NCBI GenBank assembly: GCA_032622095.1
Contig: CP136064.1
Location: forward strand, 2,730,001 to 2,794,000
Source: Siphonodentalium dalli
Lineage: Eukaryota; Mollusca; Scaphopoda; Gadilida; Siphonodentaliidae
Length of the DNA stretch: 64,000 nt
Direction of reading: 5' to 3'
Part shown: one piece after another, positions 24,578 to 35,427 of the stretch
How positions within the stretch are numbered: the first letter of the stretch is position 1
Layout of the letters: every line of letters starts with the position of its first letter
Position numbers and translations under genes: made by a program
Notes under the pieces: generated by a model
Database searches by the model: none
The model's input: the letters and a program-made list of their open reading frames with translations, nothing else
Told to the model about the DNA's origin: nothing

Positions 24578-25225
24578 GGTAGCAATACACGATTTCCAGC
24601 AATTTTGCCAACCTGGGAGGGGTTACTGTACTTCAAATCAATGCTAAGCCATTATCGTTGGCATATATCCAATCGAGCATGTTTTAATTTCGACAGAAAT
24701 TTTAGGTGTAATCATATAAATGTACTTTTGGTTCTTCGTACAGTTTGTCATTGAGTTATGCCCCTTGGTTAGCACACACGAACCGCTCAATTTTACCCAT
24801 TTTTTTACTCAAATTGGCCATTTTCAACCCAAAAACAGACCATGATAGAGCGAATGTCAGTAAATAAGATTCTTCCACCTGATAGAGCTATGCTAGAGCT
24901 GAGAAATATTTGAAATAGAAAAAAAGTTATCGTATCAATTTGAAAAAAAAGTCTTGCGAGCCCAGATGACAGAATTCAGGGGAGAGAAATCGGGCTAATT
25001 TCCTGTAATCAATAACACAGAGTTGGCCTTCACTGAATACGAAAACCCTGTTGCGTATCCAAATTTTTCACTTTTTTGAGAACTTTCCCAGTTTTGTAAA
25101 ATAAATAAACCTTCAAACCAGTAATGACACAGTTAACACAGGCTACACTGGCCGTTATGCCCCCCAGATACTTATATTTCTATTTTTCAGACGACCTACA
25201 ACCCGTGAAATCGTGTACTGCTACC
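24578..25225. mobile_element. 648-bp TIR element, TTAA-type
   Basis: The left end ggtagcaatacacgatttc follows ttaa (24574-24577). The right end gaaatcgtgtactgctacc is its inverted copy with one change. TTAA target preference fits piggyBac- or Kolobok-like families. The right flank here is tgac, not ttaa, because module X follows immediately. No transposase is encoded, so it is non-autonomous. Confidence 0.8.
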
Positions 25226-25320
25226 TGACCAGACGTCGTATGTTAAAAAAAAAATCAAAACTGTATTCATATTTGTGGAATGACCAGACATAACAAGTAT
25301 TGAATTTGCAAAGATATTAA
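25225..25320. repeat. Repeat module X, second copy
   Basis: The second copy of the block at 22654-22750, here after module Y. The first two bases are shared with the end of Y (ct), i.e. a microhomology junction. Confidence 0.9.
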
Positions 25321-25329
25321 AAAAATAGT

Positions 25330-26120
25330 ATTTTCTCCTAACCTATTCATATTACGTCACCTGCCAAATAAGGATCATCACAACTTCGTAGTAAATTCCA
25401 AACGCGTATTCTAAATAAGGAGATGACGCAACATGACCTCGGTGTACCTCAATCTGTGTCAACATATAATTGAAACTAATTCAATGGTGAAAAACAATAA
25501 GAGACTTGTCAACATGAGGTTTTGTCACCCCCCCCCCCACCCAATTTGGGACAGAAAAAAAAAAAATACCTATACCTACCCACACTAATTTTGATTATTT
25601 CTTCAGCAAACACAAACAAATGACCTGTGATTCTGGGGAGAGTAGATAATAGCCCCATACAGACTCGAAAGTTGAAGAAAAAACATATTTCCATATGCAT
25701 ATAAGCATCTCTGTCCCTGGTGTCCCAAGAATTGGTGCCTCACTCCAAGAGCTCTAGTATATTTTATTAAAGGGACATCTCCCGCACAGATATATACCAT
25801 TTCCATAAAAAAGGGAATTATGGGACGAGTGCTTGCTTCCCTCATATGGTATACTTATTGACTTGAAATAGGAGGGGGGAAAACTTATATTCATATTATC
25901 AGCATCCCTGTCCCCAATAATTTGTGTCTCCATCCCAGAGATCTAGTATATATTTTATAAAAGAGACATATCCTGCATTGATCTATACCATTTCCATGGT
26001 CATAAAAGGGATCTAGGGGTTACTGGGGGATTGCTTCCCTCATGGTGGGCCTATATAGACTTGAGTGATGTGTTTAGGCCTGTGCCATTAAAAATTAATT
26101 CAGGGGGGGGGTCAATGAAT
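25330..26120. other. Gene-free stretch with diverged 240-bp duplication
   Basis: No gene. A block near 25685-25850 (catataagcatctctgtcccc...gagctctagtata...gggacat) is echoed at about 25890-26050 (catattatcagcatccctgtcccc...gatctagtatat...agagacat), a diverged tandem duplication. A C-tract at 25529-25541 and a G-tract at 26104-26111 are present. Confidence 0.5.
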
Positions 26121-26124
26121 ATTA

Positions 26125-26260
26125 TTTTTTATTTGCGCTTAAGTGTAAATGATTTCTGCTTATTTAAAGCGCAAATTATTTACGCTTAAATATTTGCACT
26201 TAAGCGCAAATGATTGAGGTTATTTGCGCTAAAGCGTAAATAAATAATAAATGTGAAAAG
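26125..26260. repeat. Cluster of alternating ATTTGCGCTTAA-type half-palindromes
   Basis: Motifs atttgcgcttaag, gcgcaaattatttacgctta, atttgcacttaagcgcaaat and atttgcgctaaagcgtaaat occur in both orientations within 130 bp. The third is close to a perfect palindrome. This is a compact inverted-repeat cluster capable of forming hairpins; its origin is unknown. Confidence 0.7.
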
Positions 26261-26269
26261 GGCCTCCCA

Positions 26270-27138
26270 TAGTTACCTACCATGTAATTAAAGCTAAACA
26301 TTGTTTTTTTTTTACCTGAAATGTTCTAAATTGATGTTGTGCTATATAGTTGCCAAAGTTTACTTTCAACCAAAAAATAATACCAGTATGTTTATCAAAT
26401 TTGGGAATTATTTGGTTATTATTTATGAGGGGAAATAAATGCCAGTGTGTGTAATTCATCAACTGATACATGAATACAGTTTCAACACATTTCATGCCTG
26501 ACATCGCATCAGTTGAAATAAATTTGGGGAAGTTTGGTCAAATCATCAATTTATGGATTTTCCTGGATGTATATAAAACAATAAAATTCACAAATCATAC
26601 AAATAACGTGACAATTATGTCGACCTCAATTTCGTGAACCCAGCACTGAAAACCATTCCCAGATTCGCTAAGTATTTTTCAAGTTGTGTGCCTTCAAATA
26701 CGCGAGTTTAAATACCTGATTTCGGCTTATTTTGGCCTCAGTTTTGCAGAATGAGCCAAAATGCCTTATTTATGGTTAATTATTAAAAACAATGGAGCAA
26801 ACTGAAGGGCTTCTTCAGTGTTTTAGTAATTTCCTCACCAGATTAAATACATAAAATGATTAATATGTGCATCTATGATTAAGAAGAAGATTAAAACAAT
26901 TAAAAATTGATGATTTGACCAAATTTTCCCATTTTTTTCCCCACGAAATTCACTAGTTTCCATTTTTCCCATTTTTGCTGATTTTAGTATGTTGTTTATG
27001 GAGGGCTTATTTACCTATTCCAGGAAAAAAAAGTCTGTTGCATTTAGTTCTGGGTAAAACCATAAATGCACTCTACCAGTAGGAAATGGGGTATTTGTTG
27101 TTTCCAACCAACAAACATGTATGCTAAGTGTCATACTG
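26270..27138. other. Gene-free stretch before the gap
   Basis: AT-rich, with 'tcaaatcatcaatttatgg' near 26539 and a related inverted 'aaattgatgatttgacc' near 26904, i.e. an inverted repeat pair about 365 bp apart around a 'cccattttt(g/c)' motif region. No gene is supported. Confidence 0.45.
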
Positions 27139-27238
27139 NNNNNNNNNNNNNNNNNNNNNNNNNNNNNNNNNNNNNNNNNNNNNNNNNNNNNNNNNNNNNN
27201 NNNNNNNNNNNNNNNNNNNNNNNNNNNNNNNNNNNNNN
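27139..27238. other. Assembly gap (100 N)
   Basis: Exactly 100 unknown bases, the usual placeholder for a gap of unknown size. Frames crossing it are meaningless. Confidence 0.99.
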
Positions 27239-27720
27239 GGTGCAGTTGGAAATTCCCAAGGTGGACACCCCCCCCCCAGCGGAGACCCTCTAGCCACATC
27301 CCTGCGTATAATATCTAGGAGGCCATTTTCTCCCACTACTACTTTTAGGTGTAATTAACGTACTAGCCATTATAATTTTCTCAGGCGACGATTTCATGTT
27401 TCCGAAAACAAACACTGAATATAAAAATATTGCCCGGTGGAAGACAATTTAAATTTTCACCTCACAAAGACGCAAACACCTTGGCATCTCACTATAGGGC
27501 AATTACTGATATTACTGGCAGAATTAGGGGTACTGTCACACCCCCACACCCCAAAATTTACGGCCCTGCCATCCGAGTCCTTCCATGGCATAGCACCACA
27601 CGTTGTGTTTAAAGTTTCAAGAATTGCAATAAAAAATACATAAACAACCTACTTTTGGATCCAGCCAGGAGAACATATATTTTATTGGCTGGGGACTCTG
27701 TAGCATGCTGGGATCACTGT

Positions 27721-27877
27721 CACGTGATAAGCCATTCCAATCGTGGGTCGATCGTTTTGAAAACAAATTTGGTATAAATACGCGTTTTGGATATACTCGC
27801 AGCACTGCCGAACAACTATTAGTTATACTAAGTCTTTAATTGGTTATACCTAGTTACAGTTCAGGAATTTTTCAAGC
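27721..27877 (+). promoter_or_regulatory. Promoter of the BEN-type gene (E-box and TATA)
   Basis: A cacgtg E-box at 27721-27726 and tataaata at 27773-27780 stand about 98-155 bp before the ATG of exon 1. A start site near 27805 would leave a 5' leader of roughly 70 bases with no upstream ATG seen. The assignment follows from position and motifs. Confidence 0.5.
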
Positions 27878-28088
27878 ATGTTTGCGTTAGTTTATTTCAC
27901 TGAAGATGGTGGAAAGTTTGAGTGTTTACCAGTGAAAAAACTGAAGAAAACTGCTGCGACAAGTAGTGTTGGGTTCGCGATTTTAGAAACTGTTTCTGTG
28001 CAATACAGAATAAAGGCAGCCGATGGAAATGGGAAAGAAAGAAGTGTAGATATCGACTACATAGGAACTGTTCATTTACTCCACAAAG
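27878..28088 (+). CDS. Exon 1 of a BEN-domain-type protein gene
   Basis: ATG at 27878 opens 70 codons plus one base, ending at AAAG|GTAAGT (28088/28089), phase 1. The peptide begins MFALVYFTEDGG and ends GTVHLLHK. This layout (short FALV/FV-F-ED start, a 'ECLPVKKLKK' strand, then an LLHK end) resembles the N-terminal module found before coiled-coil and BEN domains in animal BEN-domain proteins such as BEND5; this is recalled family likeness. The single base joins AT of the exon at 32758 to make an Asp codon, so LLHK continues as D-K-S-L-I-T-D-L. The BEN domain itself was not found in this window. Confidence 0.7.
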
Positions 28089-28574
28089 GTAAGTACAATT
28101 AGTCATATTATTGTAATATTCATATGTAATTAAGATAATTGTGTACCAGCGTAGAGGTAATTTAATTGTCAAATGGTTTGAATATTATAATTACTCTGAT
28201 GATCATACTTCATGTATTATATACCTACCAAACGTGAAAATAAAATTCAGCCATCATGCGGCCTAATTTGACCTTTGATTGAATTATATGCTTTCATTCA
28301 TTGCTCGCACAAGAACGGAAAACGTTATATATGTAATTTGTCGAGATCTTATAATAATATCATAGCTGGTGCGTAGTATATGGACGGTGCAATGTGAAAA
28401 TAATTTAGAATACCCGTGTTGGTAGACCACATAAACAGAATACATTACCTTAAATTTATCAACGAAAATCCAATGAAATGAGTGCAGACAGACAATCCAA
28501 ATGCTTATATATTATTATCATGCCAAGAGGGTGCTCCTGGGAGCTCCAAATTTCCGCTTTAATAATGTTCTCCC

Positions 28575-28654
28575 CAGTCTGATTAAAACCGATCTCAGAC
28601 TATAACGATACTGATCAGTATCGTTAGAATCTGAGTACGGTTTTAATCAGACTG
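28575..28654. repeat. 80-bp imperfect palindrome
   Basis: It starts cagtctgattaaaaccg and ends cggttttaatcagactg, with an inner inverted pair taacgatactg/cagtatcgtta. It lies in intron 1. It may be a miniature foldback insertion. Confidence 0.8.
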
Positions 28655-28739
28655 TGGTCGCCCTTGTTCCCATGGTAGTTGTCAAGCAGGCTAGTTTTTA
28701 TGTTTACCCATACCATAGTATGGTAAACATAATGGCGAC

Positions 28740-29385
28740 GTCCGGATTGACCACTCGTCGTCCGTCCGTCTGTCTGTCTGTCTGTCCGTGGACACTTTAC
28801 GCATGGTACGATAACTCAAATATTTTCTATCCGATCGGAACTAAATTTTCTATATGAGTTTCTCAGACCGAAATACAGATCGAGTTCGAATATGGGTTTG
28901 ATCCGAGTTTTTTATACGGAGTTATGGCCCTTTTTCGACTTCGAATTCACGCATGCTGTCATAACTCAAACAATTTTTATCTGATCGGAACCAAATTTGG
29001 CATGTGAGTTTCAGAGCACAAAATACAGATCGAGTTCGAATATGGGTTTGATCCGTGTTTTTTTACGGAGTTATGGCCCTTTTTCGACTTAGAATTCATG
29101 GATGCTACGATAAAAAATATTATCTCATGAGAACCAAATTTGGTATGTGAGTTTCTCTATCTAAAATACAATTCGAGTTCGAATATGGGTTTGATCAGAT
29201 TATTTTTAATGGAGTTATGGCCCTTTGATATAGAATTCATCCATGCTTCGATAGCTCAACCAGCTATCGTCTGATAGGAACCAAAATTGGTATGTGAGTT
29301 TCTCAACTCAAAATACAGATCAAGTTTGAATATGGGTTAGATCCTGTTTTTTACACCAGAGTTATGACCCTTTTTAACTAAGGAT
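28740..29385. repeat. ~147-bp tandem repeat, four units, with GTCC head
   Basis: A (GTCC/GTCT)n run at about 28757-28788 is followed by units starting near 28800, 28949, 29096 and 29242, each with 'gaaccaaatttggtatgtgagtt', 'gatcgagttcgaatatggg' and 'ggagttatggcccttt'. Divergence rises with distance from the GTCC run. It mirrors the array at 19911-20622 in reverse orientation. Confidence 0.88.
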
Positions 29386-29696
29386 TGAACAGATTCGATA
29401 TTTTTATGCTTATCATGTAGAACCATAGCAGCTCATCCCTGTGATATCAGTTAGCACTGAGAGAGAGAATATATTAACTTGTATTATTGGAAATTAGAGT
29501 TATTTTTAGCCATCATTGTCAGGGCACGGTGTAATTGGACAGAGGACCATCATTCTCCTATTATATCCCTTTCACTTGTATGGATTTTTGTGGTTAAAAT
29601 GAACCCTTAATTCTGAACATTCCTTATACTTAGCAGAAATACCTTTATCTGATATATCTCATTTTATTGAGATGTATGTGAATCCACGTTACTTAA

Positions 29697-30226
29697 AGGG
29701 ATACTGTACGCCAAATGTTGTAATTGGTTTTTATAGTCTCCGAGTCGGAGAATAAGGTAACAAATTTTCTTTATTTGAAAGTCTGTTGAGTACGAAGTAG
29801 TGTTACGGATGACAAATTTACCGGAATGCAAAAATAAAAATTGTCGTTGTCGAGTAATTTTTGTACAGTTTTCAACCAAATGAATCAAATAAAAGTTATA
29901 TTATATGCATACTAGTCCCACATAATCATTTAAGTTATTGTATCGTCGCTAGTCAGTGAGTAGCTTGAGTGTCCCCCCCCCCCCCGCATCATCATAATAT
30001 TTTAAGCGATCGTGTGTGCGATCGGTTTAACAACCCAGTATCCCTTATTACTTTAAATGATTACGGAAATTTATATCAAATTAATAACTTTTAAATTATT
30101 AAATTTTAAGAAGCCTATTAACCTGAGCGTTTGCAGAATAGATCTTCGACTTATGTTTCTATATATTATCGATATTAGATCGTTGTTGTCACCGGAAATT
30201 TAATGAAAATGGCGTACATTACCCCT
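29697..30226. mobile_element. 530-bp TTAA-flanked MITE
   Basis: Flanked by ttaa on both sides (29693-29696 and 30227-30230). Ends are agggatactgtacgcca and, in reverse complement, aggggtaatgtacgcca. It contains a C-tract at 29972-29984 and no ORF. It is non-autonomous; the TTAA target fits piggyBac- or Kolobok-like transposases. It lies in intron 1. Confidence 0.85.
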
Positions 30227-30595
30227 TTAACTTTGTTTCATGTAATCCGTCCATTTTGTCTTGTTTTACTGTGTTCATGTACATTTGACCATATATGGTG
30301 CAAGGTACAAATAAACATGATTGATTGATTTATTGATAAATACAGGTATATCGGTCTAGGGTCACCTCTAGATGGGAGTTTCGAAATTTTAATGATTTTT
30401 TATGACAAACAAACATGGCCATTTTCCATTTCAACTGTCAATCCATCAGAATACCATACAGCCCACATTTATTGGAGATTTGTTTTGAAACTTTACAGTC
30501 TTGTTGGTAAATAAAAAGACAGGAATGCTTCTATAATACAGAACATTATTGATCAGATATTAAGATCATGAAAACTGAGTAAATTGTCAAGCTTG

Positions 30596-31015
30596 TACAG
30601 AAAAATCTATTCAAATCGGTTCATATTTGTTAAAGTTATTAAGTCAGACAGACTTTTCTAAATAAGTCGAAAATGAGGTGTAATATTACGAAAAACAGTC
30701 TGAACCAATCCCTAGCCGCATCATGTAGAGAGGTAATTGTGAGAAGCATGTATACCAAAAATTATTGAAATCGGTTCATATTTGTTAAAGTTATTAAGTC
30801 GGACAGAATTTTTCTAAGTCAAAATAAGTCCAAAAAGAGCGTAACTTGAAAAAAAAAGTCGGACCGAACCGCAATTATCATCCTAAGGAGATTGCAAACA
30901 AAAAATTATTGAAATCGGTTCATAGTTGTTCGAGTTATGTTGTCGGACGGACGGACGGGCAAACTGACGGAGAAAGCGTGACGGACGGACGCAGTCAATC
31001 CAGTATACCCCCCCA
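30596..31015. repeat. ~148-bp tandem repeat, three units, with ACGG tail
   Basis: 'attgaaatcggttcatatttgtt' recurs near 30606, 30763 and 30907, each with 'aagtc(g/a)gacag' after it. The array closes with an ACGG-rich run (30943-30990) and then 'ccagtataccccccc', the same end seen at 58030. It lies in intron 1. Confidence 0.85.
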
Positions 31016-31019
31016 TGTT

Positions 31020-32620
31020 CTTCGAAAGTGGCAGGGGGGGGGGGTCTGGAAAAAAATTGCACATATTCCTCCAAAATTTTGGGGACCCACCCCCCGTTTC
31101 TCATGTTTTTATCAAAATTTCAGAGGTTTTTTTTAGCCGTTCTTCAATAACTGTGTTAACTGCCTTACTAATTGGTAAACACACATCAGAAAAACGAAAA
31201 ATATACTGTATTTCCATGTGTTTCCTGGTGTTTTCAGTATCTAACAACAATATTAATTAAGCATTGTGTATATAGGTACACTATATGTCACAAATTGCCC
31301 TAGACCCCATTATAGCCTTAATATATAGAGTTTGTTGTGTCTGACAGAGAACACTGGCCAGTGTAAATAGTGGTAAACAGGTCAGGGGTTCCACAATTAT
31401 ATGTGCATGATCAAAATACTCTTTAGTCTTATCCAACGGGATGGGGTGGGGAGGGGAATAAAAATACCCCCAACCCTACGAATTTTGACAACCAATGTAG
31501 CCGCTTGATGAACAATCCCACAGTGGCCAGGAATTAACATGGCCCATGATTTTCTTTTTTCTTTCACATTAAACAACCGAAGATATTATACACCATTAAG
31601 CTGCCGGTATTTTTTTTATGCTGACTCAAGATTCCCTACACATTAAATGCCAAGGGGCATAATTTCAAGTATTTAGTTGCTTATAACCTAAAACACATAA
31701 TCACAATTCTCTCACTGAATTATGAAATGTTGTGTATTCTGCACAATGACCTAGGTTTACATACGATCAGTAATTTGTAAAAAATTAAGAGTTATATCAG
31801 TTTTATGAGATTATATACCAATTTTAGTGAAATTCGGGGGGTGGGTGTCATAAGATTATCTCTTTGCAGGTTTGGGGGTGGTGGGTCCCCGAAAATTCCA
31901 GATGCCAAAAAAAAATACTTCCTGAAATATTTTTACTACCCCACACCCCCCCCCACCCCTGTCCACGTTGCTTGATTTTCGGTGATAACGTGTTAATATT
32001 TACACGTTCAATTGAATTGAAGTATTCCCTGTATTGCGAGAGTGAAATGTGAACACACAACACACCCGCAGAATTGTATGTGGCAAAGTTTTATTTACGA
32101 TCACAGACATCTGGCTGTGGCAGATGTATCATGGTAGTAACTGTACTGGGTGAAATCAATCGTGGGGTGAAATAGACGGCTCCCATGTTGTCATAAAAAT
32201 TAATTTAACAGCTAACAGGGTTTCAATGGACAAATGTCAGATAAGAGATCATGGTAGATTTGAGCAGTTATTTGGAGATAGGGCTAGGAATGGACCAGCA
32301 TAACAGATATCCACCGTTAAGTCAAAACATAATCCGTCTTGCCACCGTCGGGGGCATATGCCACGTGATAGCGTACCTCTTGTTTATTTACAAGCAGTGG
32401 GTTTCGTTGTCCAATTATGATGGCCTTTCGTACGGTGATAGACCACGCAGAGCATTATGGGGAACAGATATTCATTTATTCATGCAATAAAATTGAAAAA
32501 ACATTCCACAGCACTCTGCCGCTATATAACAGCTATAACCAGAGGAAACTGTCATTTGGTATTAGTTTATCAATAAAATTAATTTAAACTAGAAGTGTGA
32601 CTGTCCCGATGGGACTATGA
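31020..32620. other. Intron 1 sequence without recognisable content
   Basis: G/C-tracts near 31033, 31440 and 31945 and AT-rich DNA. A 79-codon frame at 32251-32490 has no recognised domain. No exon signal matching the flanking phases was seen. Confidence 0.4.
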
Positions 32621-32625
32621 AGGAT

Positions 32626-32638
32626 ACCCCCCCCCCCC

Positions 32639-32671
<33 letters not shown>
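32626..32671. repeat. 46-bp poly-C tract
   Basis: An almost uninterrupted C-run (one T) directly after 'aactagaagtgtgactgt...ggata', the start motif of a dispersed element that is complete at 57537-58043. Only the head and C-run remain here. The exact length is prone to sequencing error. Confidence 0.8.
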
Positions 32672-32672
<1 letters not shown>

Positions 32673-32757
32673 TGTTTTTAAAATACTAAGATGTTTCACA
32701 TGTCAGTAAACATTTAGTTAAAATAACTGTATGATAATGAAATATTGAATTTCACAG

Positions 32758-32984
32758 ATAAATCCCTGATAACGGACCTGGTGGAACAAAACACAGAAGA
32801 AATGAAAAACAAATTGATGGATGATGTGCTCCAAGAGTACCTTCTTGGAAAACTTCCGGACGAAAATCCGAAAAAAAGAACCCCAAAAAGGCGGTTGGAC
32901 AACGACTACGTCTACGAGGGAGAGAATGACCATGTTCACGCAGCTACAATAAATAAGACGCCAGACGCCGGTGACCATGCCAAT
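32758..32984 (+). CDS. Exon 2 of the BEN-type gene
   Basis: Acceptor ttcacag|at at 32757/32758, donor aat|gtaagg at 32984/32985. With the base from exon 1 it gives 76 codons: a helical, charged segment (LVEQNTEEMKNKLMDDVLQEYLLGKL) followed by a basic nuclear-localisation-like patch (PKKRTPKRR) and an acidic tail. It ends in phase 0, matching the repeat exons. Only the first three donor bases (gta) are outside the inverted-repeat element that starts at about 32988, so the donor spans the insertion junction. The predicted role is nuclear; this is inferred from the basic patch. Confidence 0.7.
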
Positions 32985-32987
32985 GTA

Positions 32988-34094
32988 AGGGTGCATTTAC
33001 ATTGCTATAGAACTGTACACAGATCTACACGCAGACTAGTGTAAACGGGTTGATATAGAAATGCACACAGAAAGAAAACGGTATTAGTTCGTGTGAGCAA
33101 AAATTGTGTCCGCTATCCGTCACGGTCAACGCCGAAGCACTGCGACAGGCAAATCTGTTTTGATTAATTGTTACTCGGGCTTGGCGAATGTGTTTTAGCG
33201 TTCGTTGTCATTTCAACCCGTGTATTTCGAATAATGAACACGGACAGGGACGTGGCAACTTTGGTAAAAATGTTCAACTGTTGGAAATTTCATACCTGAC
33301 ACAACATTAGTTGTAATTTCCAAACCAACAATAGGTTGAACATGAGCTTGTAGTTTGATTTTCAAACATTATATGGGGGGGTATTGTTTTCGGACCAATA
33401 TTTGCATAATTTCCTATCAAAATTTTGGGCTGGAATGGCCATCAGCTGGAAGTTTTCCAACCTTATTGGGGCGGGTGTCAGGTTGGAAATTTCCAACACT
33501 TGAAAAGATTGTGTCCTGGTCCCTCCCCGTGGCCAGTCAAAAACTGCTAGTTAATTTAAGAAAACAATATTGTCCTACATTTGGTCAACATTGCCTTTGG
33601 AATTGTCATCAGTTGGAATTGTTACTACATTTGTTCAAATAAAGGGTATTGTAGGGTGGATACCCATTCCATACAAATCCAAAATGGCCACCGCCCAGAT
33701 GGTGTCAAACAGGAGACCTATAGATATATAGATGATCACCTGAAATCCTAAATATTGGTGGAATCGCCATCTGAAGCTATATGGGTGCTCGCTAACCTCT
33801 CTATTTGTGCACACAGTTGTTTGTTGTGTATTCCTATGCGATTTTCAGTCTTTCTTCAAGTGGTATAAGGATACACTTTAAATACATGCGGCACATACCA
33901 AATCGCTGTTGTCTGCTGACAGTGATCCATTTTATGTCTGGCCTAAATTGACACGACTCGTAATGAATTGTCAATTGCCAGAGTACTGATCAGCGCGCAT
34001 TCACTATTAGTAATCATATTGTGATCACAGCAATGCGCGACACGTGACTTCATACAGATCTATGTACAGTTCTGTATCAGTGTAAATGCACCCT
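32988..34094. mobile_element. 1.1-kb hAT-like TIR element in intron 2
   Basis: Left end agggtgcatttacattgcta and right end in reverse complement agggtgcatttacactgata match over about 42 bp with several changes (both continue cagaactgtac/tagaactgtac, agatct). The interior includes 'ttggaaatttccaac'-type blocks also seen near 9650-9910 and has no transposase. A clear 8-bp target duplication is not seen. The element begins within four bases of the end of exon 2. Confidence 0.75.
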
Positions 34095-34382
34095 AACACC
34101 AAGTCCAACCGAATACTTCAAAAAAAAAAAAGCTGCACGCCAGGTTTGTAAATTTGTTTGACGCAGGAAGTTGGTCGTAAGAAGAATGTGTCCAAATAAT
34201 AAGTTATGTAATATGTACAAATTTAAATGAATATTATTACAGTTTTTAAATGCTCGTAACAGAAAATTGGTAGAGAAATAATAATAAATGGACATGTTTG
34301 TATTGTCGATGTTCAGAGAATCCTAGTATATATACAATTGCGTGATTGTGTTTATTAAGTGTTTTTATTCTTTGCAATTTAG

Positions 34383-34469
34383 GTCTTAAAAGAAACGGAC
34401 GAAAATGGAGTAGTGCCTCTCAGGACAAAGACAGTGCCAGAGCGGTCGGTGTCCAACTCAGTTCGTCGT
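34383..34469 (+). CDS. Repeat exon a (29 codons) of the BEN-type gene
   Basis: Acceptor tgcaatttag|gt, donor cgt|gtaagt, 87 bases, phase 0 at both ends. It encodes VLKETDENGVVPLRTKTVPE and a further nine residues ending in Arg-Arg. It is the first of four 29-codon copies; flanking intron sequence (gtgtttatta..tttttattctttgcaatttag upstream, gttata(t/a)tattatcatc downstream) is duplicated with it. The 8.7-kb retrotransposon begins 184 bp after its donor. Confidence 0.75.
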
Positions 34470-34653
34470 GTAAGTTATATTATTATCATCCGTAATAGAG
34501 CAACTAAAAAAAACACATTAAAGCCATATTAAGGTGCTGGGATCGTTTTACTTCATGGTATTGATGGTTTTGTGACAATTACATTGGTAATCACTTCCTA
34601 CAACTCATTAATAAAGTGCATTGCATTGTTGTGCAAACATCCATATATATATT

Positions 34654-35036
34654 TATCTCCCCGGCTTGGCGTAAAGGGTTAATCAAGATCTATTGCGATG
34701 TGGACTACCTTTATATAACAAAAATATGTATATATGGTTCACATAATAAAAAAGATAAAGGTAGCCAAATAAATGTTAAAAAACATATGAACAGTGGGTT
34801 CAAAGACGCGCGATGTGGACTACCTTTATATAACAAAAATATGTATATATGGTTCACATAATAAAAAAGATAAAGGTAGCCAAATAAATGTTAAAAAACA
34901 TATGAACAGTGGGTTCAAAGACCTGTGGACTACCTTTATATAACAAAAATATGTATATATGGTTCACATAATAAAAAAGATAAAGGTAGCCAAATAAATG
35001 TTAAAAAACATATGAACAGTGGGTTCAAAGACGCCA
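34654..35036 (-). repeat. Terminal B repeat with internal triplication
   Basis: Starts tatctccccggcttggcg and ends gttcaaagacgcca, as does the inner B. Here the part from tgtggactacc is present three times (34699, 34814, 34924; periods 115 and 110 bp), the inner B having one. Expansion of this unit at the terminus is peculiar to this copy or family. Confidence 0.9.
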
Positions 35037-35427
35037 AACAACTTAATGAGATGGAAATGAAATAACCGGGTAACGAGTCGGCGGTGAAATTAAGTGTATA
35101 AAGATAAAATACCGTATCAGTACCGGTAGTTTCAAAGGTGGAACCAGAAATAGATGAAATCTGGTTTGAAAAGAAGGACTGCGACTTAAGTACATAATAC
35201 CGACCAGTCACCCGGTAAATGAAAAAAGAGATATGTCAATGGGAAAGAAAAGACGGCTCGTGAGGACCAGATTAATAAACCGTGATGTACCTGGGGTTTA
35301 TGTGGATGCGATAACCTAAAGATTAAAAATGTGAACCTTGACAATAAAACTTTCCCATTGACACATCCGTAATTGTAAGGCTTATCTAGGAGCATGGAAT
35401 GAAGGTGGTCGAAGGGGTGGTGGCGGG

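Noticed and set aside
27015-27358. Several ORFs spanning 27139-27238
   Set aside because: They cross the N gap and have no real sequence support.
28869-29330. Possible tRNA-derived SINE B-boxes (gagttcgaatatggg)
   Set aside because: The motif repeats at the 147-bp tandem period, has no A-box at correct spacing and no cloverleaf could be drawn.
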